A stretch of DNA of 64,000 nucleotides from Pisaster brevispinus. Lineage: Eukaryota; Echinodermata; Asteroidea; Forcipulatida; Asteriidae. Location: NCBI GenBank assembly GCA_023634235.1, contig JAMKCF010000015.1, forward strand, positions 13,054,087-13,118,086, in the 5' to 3' direction. A program made the position numbers and the translations under genes. Each line of letters starts with the position of its first letter. Within the stretch, counting starts at the first letter, position 1. Positions 36,301 to 46,300 of the stretch are shown in pieces. The notes below the pieces were generated by a model that saw only the letters and a list, made by a program, of their open reading frames with translations, made no database searches and was not told the DNA's origin.

Positions 36301-39300
36301 GTTTTGTCCGAATGTTTTATACTTCAGACACCAAGTGACATAACGGGAGAGTCCGAGGGAGCGGCGGCATTTGATGCCATAGCGGCTGGCGGGCCCGTTG
36401 AGGTTGAAAACCAAGTAGATGAAGAGACAAGAGCTGCGTCTCCTTTCACCATATCCAAGAAAGAAGGTGAGGTTTACAAGGCCATATTAGTTCAATCAAT
36501 CAGTCAATCAATCAATATTGATTGATTGATCAATCAATTAATATTGATTGATTGATTGATCAATCAATATTGATTGATTGATTGATTGACCATATCCAAG
36601 AAAGGTTAGGTTTATGAGGCCATATTAGCTCAATCAATCAATCAATTGTTATTGATTGATCAATTAATTAATATTGATTGATTGATCAACCAATATTGAT
36701 TGATTGATTGATTGACTGATCGATCGATCGATCGATCGATCAATATTAAATGATTGATTGATTGAATTAATATTTAATTCAGGCATGCAACTCTTCCGCG
36801 TTTCCGCGGATTTCCGCGTTTTTTTTAAATGATCAGCGCTATAAAAAAAAAAATCGAAAAAAAAAAAAAAAAAACCAATTTTTTTTTGCGATTTTTTTTT
36901 TTTAAAGCCTTATATATGCTTGGCAACAACAATGTACAACCACAATAATGTGAAATAAGCCTAGTACATGCTAAGAATGCACCTAAGAGCATAATAAACC
37001 TCAAAATTTTCTAGGGTACCATTGTGGATCTCATGTCCCTTGGCGTTTTGGCTGCCTCGCTCCGCGCTTGCGTTGTGCCTTTGAAAATTTCCTCTCTTTT
37101 TTTCATCGGGCAGTTGCATGCCTGTTAATTTGATTAATTAACAATCAGTCGATCAACTGTGCCATTTCGGGAGTGGGCTTCCCACTGTTTGACTGTGCAG
37201 TGAGCATTTTTGTGGCAATGCGTTCACGATAACGGGTAATTTGTCTTCGCGATCACATGAAATTGTGGGACTGACACACCTCGTGGTGACAGTGCGAGCA
37301 CTTTTGTCAGTCCTGGCAAACCTAGATGGTCAATAAAAAGTTGTTGTACCTCCCCCCTTTGTCTGCTGACTTTAAACATATTTGTTTGTAATATAATTTA
37401 TTATATTCTAGATGGATCCCTTGTAATGTTAATGTTTTTATAGTTTTATCCATATTTTATATACTTGTATTTTTGTATTTTTGTGTGAAATTGCCAAATA
37501 AATAATAATACAATTTTTTTTTTAATTGTCTTCCGAAATGGCAGACCGTGGGTAGGCAGTTGGTTCCTTTGATTTCAGTGTGTCGGTGCTCAAACAGTAC
37601 GTATCACTCAGTGATGTTACAGGCCTTGATTTACACAGAGGCCATGGTCTTCCTTGCCCTGGTCTTGGCCTTGTTGCCCTTCAAAACTTTCCCATAGACT
37701 TTAAGATCTTGCAATGGAAGTGCCCTTTGCGAAATGAAAAATGGCCCCGCCCTCCAAAAGACGAAATTTCCAGGCCTGGAGTTAGTTTCGAACCAACTCG
37801 ATCTGGCTCTGTCTCCCTAACACGCTATGTGCAATTTGGATTTTCAGATACTGACGGTCTGATCAGTCAAGCAGTTCTTACAGGAAACTTTGAGGCAGCC
37901 GTCGAGATGTGTCTCCACAACGACAGAATGGCGGACGCCATCTTATTGGCCATTGCTGGGGGGCCAGAACTTCTTGCCAGAACGCAGCGGAAATACTTCA
38001 AGAAGGCGAAGAGCAATATCTCAAGGGTAGGAAGCAGAAAACAATATTAACCCTCCTACTATCTGTGTGCTTCTCATTAGTGGCTTAAACCGATAGGACC
38101 TATTAGAAATAAGCCCTTTCCTTGTTCTAAACAAGCCACGAACCATGCTAATAAATTCCAATGTGCTTATTATCAGTTTTAAAAAATCTTTACCAAATCT
38201 AAATTCCATTGAGCTATTTATCAATGAAAAAAAAAATCTTATTCTTATTGCTCTTCTTCGCTCGGCCACGACACGCCACATTAAATCCTGACCTTATCAA
38301 TTTCTTACAATCTCATCTCTCTACGTGTTTATCGAGCTGTTGATAAGTTTGCTTTGGGGGTTAATCCTAATGGATTTTCTTCCTGTGTTTTGCCTCAGTT
38401 GATTTCATCGATTGTCACAAAGGATCTGTCGGACATTGTGGATTGCTGTGATCTAGACAATTGGAAGGAGACCCTGACGGCGCTGCTTACGTACGCGTCG
38501 GTCAAAGACTTCTCAACGCTATGTGGTGAGTTTTTCTCAAGGCATGTGGGAAAACTGAAGCGGATTTGCGTTTGTGTCTCCCCAAACTGCATTGTTGACC
38601 CTTTCCTTACTACAGGTGACTGTGTCCAGGGCTCGAAATTTTACACTGGACTGCAGGCCTGAGGCCAGTGCTTTTAGCATTGGGCCAGTTATCCTTTTTT
38701 CCCAGTGTATATTGAGTGTCTGTACCTTTTAGAAAAATTTTTTAGCGGCAGACTGAACCTTTTAGGTTATAGGAAATTTTACATTATCCTCCTCAGTCTA
38801 GCCTTCTGCATTTTTGGATCTCTTTTGTGTGAATTGTTATTGGAGAGAAATAAAATAATAATAATAATAATAATAATAAACTAACAATAGACAAGTCCGG
38901 CACTCTGGTGTTTTTGAGTAAGAACACCTTACTGCATGTTGAATTTAAAACTGATACATACAAATAGCTTTCAATTCCGTTGAGTATTGAAGTATTACCC
39001 ATAAGGTAAAAGGAGATCAAATCTTCTCTAATAATGCTTGTTCCAAAAACAGCTCCAATGTGAAACTGTGTAGATAGTGTTCTTCTCATTTTGATTCCGC
39101 TCTTGAAACAAATTTTCTGGTCCAGTAGAAGTTTTGAGCTACAAGCCATGCAGTCTTGTGGATTGTTTCCCCAAAATTCGAGCCCTCTTGTCGACTGCAC
39201 TCATACCCCTCTTCTTTACTAGTGGCGACTTTTGTCCCTTATGCTTAAACTAAGGTCAGGACGTTAAACCAGTTAATCGCTTAACCGAAGAAAACAAAAA

Positions 39301-40263
39301 CATGTTAAAGGGAAGGTATATACGTTTGGTAATGACTCAGAAAATTAATGGCAATAAAAACTTACTTGGTAAGAAGTACAGCAGCTTTGGATAGTACAAT
39401 GCATTTTGAGAAACTTTTCACTTCGAAGTACTGCGGTTATGGAAAAATATATTACATTTTATCCCCCAAAAATTTGAATCTGAGAAGTGTTACGGCCGTA
39501 ACGCTTCTCAGATTGTGTATTCCTATAGGGAATATTCTTCCTCCGTGGAAATATTCTCTTCGGTTTTTTTTTATATCTAAAAAACGTGACCACCTTTTGA
39601 AGTGAAATTTTCACATGTTAGTTTTATTGTATATACCTACATTTATATAGGAGTAAAACAATCAAAACGGTTCCAAAAACCAAAGGTATACTTTGCCTTT
39701 AATATCATTTTCGAAGTTTTTGTTTAAAGGAAGGCAACAGTGAAAATTAGTTGACCTTCCTTTTCTTAAATATGTTAACCCCAGACACTATCCAGGCAGA
39801 ATGATTGACTGTGTCATATCTTAATCCCTACAGTTTGTTACACATTATTCCCAGTCCCCTACAGTTTGTTGTAAATTTTGCATTGTACCCAAAATGTAAA
39901 TAAATTGTTGTTGACATGCTCGTCTCTTCGTCAAATTTCTGAATTTCTCTCGTGTCCTATTCAGACACTCTCGGAGGTCGGCTGGAGTCCCAAGACGACA
40001 CTGATCTCTCGGCTGAAGCCTGCCTGTGTTACATCTGCTCGGGGAATGTGGACAGACTGGTAGCCTGCTGGGCTAAGATGATGCAGGGCGCCAACTCCCC
40101 TCTCAACCTGCAGGTAAAAATCCTCGGATACTATTTGTTTCTCAAATGTAAAAAATATCTATTCCACCAACACATCTGGTACCTTTTCTTGTATTCAACA
40201 AAATAATATCAGCCCAGAATTGGTGAAGAGTCGCAACACTTCAATTGAAAACATACGGAAACA

Positions 40264-40304
<41 letters not shown>

Positions 40305-43300
40305 CACTGTTGTATGGTCTACTACAAATCAATGTGTTGTCGTGGTCATTTTAGTTTTCGTCGACTATAAAATTTTCGAAAACGAACAAAGCGGGACTCA
40401 ATATTGTTTAGTGACATTAGGTGGGACAACCAAGAGAATCGGGTGGTGACTGGGAGGGATGTGCAGCCAAGTCCTAGGCTACAATCCCGGCCAAAATGCA
40501 TCGGCCAGGTGACACTAAACATACCGTTCCCCGTTCTCCTGCTCCACCAATCAATGTTGTTAGGAGCGCAGACCATGCAATGAGAGCCAACATTGAACAG
40601 GGGCCGGGGGGCGGGGCCCAACGAGATGTGGCCGGGATTGTAGGTCCCCTTTCTCTTGGTCGAAACTTGTGGGAATTTGTCACTGCCCCATTCCAATATC
40701 ATAGATAGGTCTCACAATGGGTACATTTCTTGGTAAGTCCAAGGTGAAGTCCTAGGATAGGTCTCTTGTCTCTTCGTCTAGACCAGTTGCATTTGTCCCA
40801 TTCCCGCTCTCTTATCAGAAACATGTTGCTCAGCTCAGTCTTAGTTGAACAATTTTCACAGGTACATTGCTAGCAGGTTGGTTTGACAGACCCCCACTTC
40901 CATCTTTCAGGATCTTGTCGAGAAGGTGATGATCCTGAGGAAGGCCCTCCAACTGAAGACGGGCAACGGGACAGAGGTCACCTCCCCGATCCTAGCCGAG
41001 AAGCTCACCAGCTATGCGGAGTTGCTCGCCGCACAGGGGAACATGGCCTCCGCCACGGGCTACCTCGGGGACTCTACTCAGCCTAAGATACAGGAGCTGA
41101 GGGATCGGTTGTACCGGGCGCAGGGAATGACGTCTGGCGTAGTTGCGCAGAAGAGTACGTTGGGAGTGGCACCAACGAGGCAATCACCAGCGCAACAGCC
41201 TCAGAGATCTCCCTTCAGTAGGGTAAGTAACTCTGCTTCCACAGTTGTACACAAATTTAGGGCCGACAGGTTCTGTGGTTTTACTGTCAACTACAGTATG
41301 GCTGTTGTTGTGCAGGGTTTTTATTCAGTGAATTCTCACTCTCTCTCTTTCGTTGTTTTTTTTATCAACCCAACAGAATGTCTCTAACTCGTTCAAAACA
41401 ACAACTGTCTCCAGTAGTCAGTACTATTCATCCCAAGTTAGCGCCACACCTCAGACGACCAATTACAGCTACCACCAGCCCGCTCAGCAGCAGGTTCAAA
41501 CCCAGCCTGCCGCTGGCGACGCCTCTGGCAGACAGCGTAACTCCAGCGGCGGTAACCTCAACGCTAACCTCTCCGGACCGCGGCGGTATCCAGACTATCA
41601 GCAAGCCGGCATGCAGCAGTATTACCACCACGAGCCCACGCAGGAACAGCTGCAGCGACAGCAGCGGGAGGCGTTCCCCAACCCCAGCGTCTACAACCCG
41701 GCGGACTACAAGGCGGCCTCACCTGCAGTGCCACAGCAGACACCGGGGCTAGCTGGTTACCCGCAACGGCAACAGACAGCGAATGCTCCTCCAGCAGCCC
41801 CAACAGGGTACCAGCCAAACAGGGCAGCCACCACACCGGCTTCATTGAAGCCTAAGGCAGTCGTTGGAGCTTGGAACGATCCTCCATTAGTCAAACCAAA
41901 GGTAAGAATATTGAGTTTTAAAGAGAAAGTGCTTGAAGTATGTGAGATTTTCTTGTTTTCAAGGGATTTCCACTTAATTCTGATACACTGGTTGGTTCAT
42001 TTATCGGCCTTCAATGAATGGCCATAAAAAAATGCCAAACTAACAAACAGACTGGACGAAACTGCCCAGATGCAATGTCTCCTCAGTTTTAAGTCCGAGT
42101 CCAAGCCCCCTGTGTCATTTTGGTCTAGTCCAAGTCTGATTCATGAGCTGCCGTCTGGTCAAGTCCGAGTCACGGCTAACCAAAATCGAAATTTGACTAG
42201 CCAGACAGGCTACCTAAGAGCCAAGTTTGACTAGCCAGACAGGCTACCTAAGAGCCAAGTTTGACCAGCCAGACAGGCTACCTAAGAGCCAAGTTTGACC
42301 AGCCAGCCAGGCTACCTAAGAGCCAAGTTTGACTAGCCAGCCAGGCTACCTAAGAGCCAAGTTTGACCAGCCAACCAGGCTACCTAAGAGCCAAGTTCGA
42401 CCAGCCAGCCAGGCTACCTAAGAGCCAAGTTTGATTAGCCAACCAGGCTACCTAAGAACCAAGTTTGACCAGCCAGCCAGGCTACCTAAGAGCCAAGTTT
42501 GACCAGCCAGCCAGGCTACCTAAGAGCCAAGTTTGACCAGCCAGCCAGGCTACCTAAGAGCCAAGTTTGATTAGCCAACCAGGCTACCTAAGAACCAAGT
42601 TTGACCAGCCAGCCAGGCTACCTAAGAGCCAAGTTTGACCAGCCAGCCAGGCTACCTAAGAGCCAAGTTTGACCAGCCAGCCAGGCTACTTAAGAGCCAA
42701 GTTTAACCAGCCAGGCAGGCTACCTAAGAGCCAAGTTAAACCAGCCAGCCAGGCTACCTTGAGAGTGTGACCAGTTCGTAGCCTTTTTGGGACTTGTGTT
42801 TTCACCTTGAGCTAGTGACTAAATCAACCTGTGTTATCTTTAAACATGTATTTCTAAATTGCTTTCACTACGGTAGGAACAGAAGAGCTACGTTGCCCCG
42901 GAACCCATCATGGCACCCATTGTGGGATCGGTGCAGGAAACTCCACCCGAATCGCCCTCAGCGGTACCGGGTAACCCCGGGGTGTACAACCCGGCCCAGG
43001 TCCCCACCCAGCAGGTATACGCTAACAGCATGTATAACCAGCCCATGGGCAACCCACTTCCATCCGCACAAAATGCTCCCTTCACAAAGGTAATCAGCTT
43101 GCTAATATCACGGGGCAATGCGTCATCTTTGAACGCTAACCATTGTGTAGGTGCAACAAGGTCATGATTCAATTCCTCGTGTGAAAACAACTTCGTGAAT
43201 TTACGTTGTACCTCCACGTCCAATGATTTTGTGTGTATTTTCGGGATATTTTAAGTGAAATGAGTTGTGAAACTTGCGTTTCACTTAAACACTGATTGTG

Positions 43301-46300
43301 GAGAGACCTTGTTGCTCCTACATGACAATAAATACCATAGCTTTATGTAGTCACAAAAAATATTTACGTAAAATGAATACACAAATTTCTGTACTTCCCA
43401 CATCGGCAAGCTATGTACGATTTCTGAGCTAAACTATGCTGCTTGAGATTCACTCATCTCCTGCTGTCCCTTGGAATGGTCTGCCGCCCATCCTCAGAAA
43501 TCCACCGATCGAATAAATAACTTCCAAAAAGTGCTTGAAAAATATTGGGAACAGCGTTGTAGAAGCAGTAAGCTTTACTATTGAAAAGAAATAACCCTCC
43601 TACTGTTTGATTCATTATCATCTAAATGGTATGGTGTTGAATAAGGGTATAAAAGGGTTGCAACGAGGTCTTATTCAGCTGTTTAAAACCGGCATGGTCG
43701 TGGCCGTGCGATAAAGGACGAAGCCGAAGAGTTTTAAACGGCCATTTAAGACTGAGTCACCATTTTCTTATTCCCATCCATAAATACTTTTCTGTTAAAA
43801 ATCATCCAAAAACCTTTAACGTTTGGGCCGTGAAATAAACAATTGTGGCAGCTGACCAATCTCGAGTGATCTTCGTTTGTACAACAAAAGGAAATAAGGT
43901 CTGAATTCAATGATTACACAGTAAACCCTGGAAAAGGGGAGATTCTGAGCATGAGTTCCAGCACCTTCTGTCCCTCTTTGTATGGGGGAAACAAAGTATA
44001 GCACGGTGACCTGTGCACGTTACACCATGGAACGGCCGGGGCATAATTATACGTCAACTGGTCAAGCCACCAAAATCGAAAGAGGAAACTGCTGTGAAAT
44101 GTATAAATCTTCACCGTATCTCATGTTGGGAAAAAAAATTTGCGTACATTTTTGCATTTTGAATGGAGTGCTTAATTATGTAATCCTCCCTTATTAAACC
44201 CTCAGCCTGCTGATCTTTGACGGTGTCGATGTACCCTAACTGTAACAAATACTAATATTCATTCGGGACCCAACTGTTTATGTCTTCCTTTGTGGTTACA
44301 AAAATAGAGATGGTATAACGTTCTTTTTGTAATACGGGTGATTTTATAATACGGTGCGCCTTGAGAGGCCAGTATCCCCAAATAATACTAAACTAGTTTG
44401 TATATTGCGCACTTTACAACAACGTCTCGGTGTGCTTTACATTAGTGCCCTGGTCTTTGGGCCAATAACAGAAAGATCTCAGCTCCCTGGGGAGTGTACA
44501 GCCCTGGGGTGACGTGACGCTCCGAAGGCTTTTTCAAACACAATATCAACCTCTACCCTCGCAGGTACCCATTTATACCCCCTGGGTGACAGAGAAGCCA
44601 TTATAGTACGTGAAGCATCTTGCTCAAGGACACAAACGCCATGGCCGGGATTCGAACCCACACCCTGATGACGGAACCACCAGAACTTGAATCCGATGCA
44701 CTAGACCGCTCGGCCCTGATATGCTACAACGCAAAAAGGGTTACAGTTAAAATACCACTGGCAGTTCAGTAGCACACAGGAAGTTTAAATGGTTCTACAT
44801 GAGCTTAAAGCAACACTCACCAGCCTCTCACCAAGAAAAAAACATCTTTAAACACAGAATAATATGCCCTTGCTGCTACGACCTAGACTTGGGTGTGTGG
44901 GTGTTTTTCTTGTACACACTAACCCCTTAAGGCTATTTCTGTACTAGGGTTCTTCCTCACCCTATAACAAAAACAACATCCTAACTGTTGCACTCTGATT
45001 ATAACAATAGTAGCTTTGCCATTCGCAGCGATCTTCTTGTAACGAGAATTGACTGTATAATATGTTTCTGCCATAGGTCCCTGAGCCAGAGATGGCCAAA
45101 GCACCCATTCCTGCCGAGCACCAGTACTTGGTTGAAACCTACGACGCCCTCGTTAAAAGGTGTAAAGAAGCAGCTGGTAATAATCCGGTATGTATGAGCC
45201 CAGTTGTTGTCGTTCGGTTCGCTCTACCCACTCTGTCAACCAAATAAGAACCAAGCTAGCGGATCTGGGGTGTTTTAGCACTAAATCTTTTTCTGGTAAC
45301 GAAACCAAGGATCCTAAAAAAGAACGACTAGCACCGCATGACTGGATTTACACAGAGGTCTTGGCTTCTGTTGCCCTGGTCCTGGCCCTGGTGCCCCCTT
45401 CAATAGTTACGCAGAGACTTTAAGATTGGTCTTGGCCTTGCTCTTTCAAAAACGAAATCCCAGGCCCAGCATTGTGACCCGTAGGCCTGAAGATATACGT
45501 GTAGTGAAGATGATGAAGAAATGTTCACATTTAGATGTGGGAGGAAAAAAAAAACCAATGGGGTAAACCCACGCAATCAAATAGGGATTGAAAACTCTAT
45601 CCACGTGCAAGGTTTCTGGGCAGGATTCGAACCGGGTAGAGAAAGGCGGAGACAGAAACCACTAATCTGAATGCCCGAAAGCTGTATCAAGACCGGGACT
45701 CGAACCCACATTCTGCCGATCAGAAACACCAGAGCTTGAGTCGGGTCGCTCTAGACTCATCGACCACCACACACCTTTATCAAGAAGATGGTTTTTTTGT
45801 TCTACCTTCACATCGATATTTAATAAGCACTGTACACTCGGGCGCTTTCCAAGAAGCCCTTCAGGAAGAAAAAGTCCGCAGGTTACTCAAGTGGGATTCA
45901 AACTCCAGCATTTTAGAGCAGATGTCTTATAGTCAGTAGACAGACCACCGTGACAAGAGAAGACTAGAGGCCAGTTCGAACCCTGTAGTCGGCTGTGGGT
46001 ACTGCAAACAGTTTAACTGATGTAATGAATACATCAGGGGAACAATAATCAATTTTTATTCTTTATCCCCGATGCAATTATAACATGAAGTAAAGATGAA
46101 AATTATTATTTTGGTTTTTGATTTTTTTTTTGCAGCAAATGAAGCGAAAGCTGGAAGATGTCATTAAGAAGTTGGGAATTCTCTACGACAAGCTGCGAGA
46201 GGGAATGGTGAGTTAAGTTGCAAACATAATACTACGGTTGAATGGCTTCTGACTGGCACCCCCCGAACAAAGATTATTGACTAATAGGGAGACCGCCAAC

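Noticed and set aside
37580..38050. 156-codon gene
   Set aside because: Only 37848-38026 is SEC31A exon 11; the left part is an interspersed repeat, also present near 45350, that happens to be open.
41353..42027. 224-codon gene
   Set aside because: It is SEC31A exon 15 read through its acceptor at the left and its GTAAGA donor at the right.
42186..42765. CRISPR-like array
   Set aside because: Units are contiguous with no unique spacers, in an intron of an animal gene.
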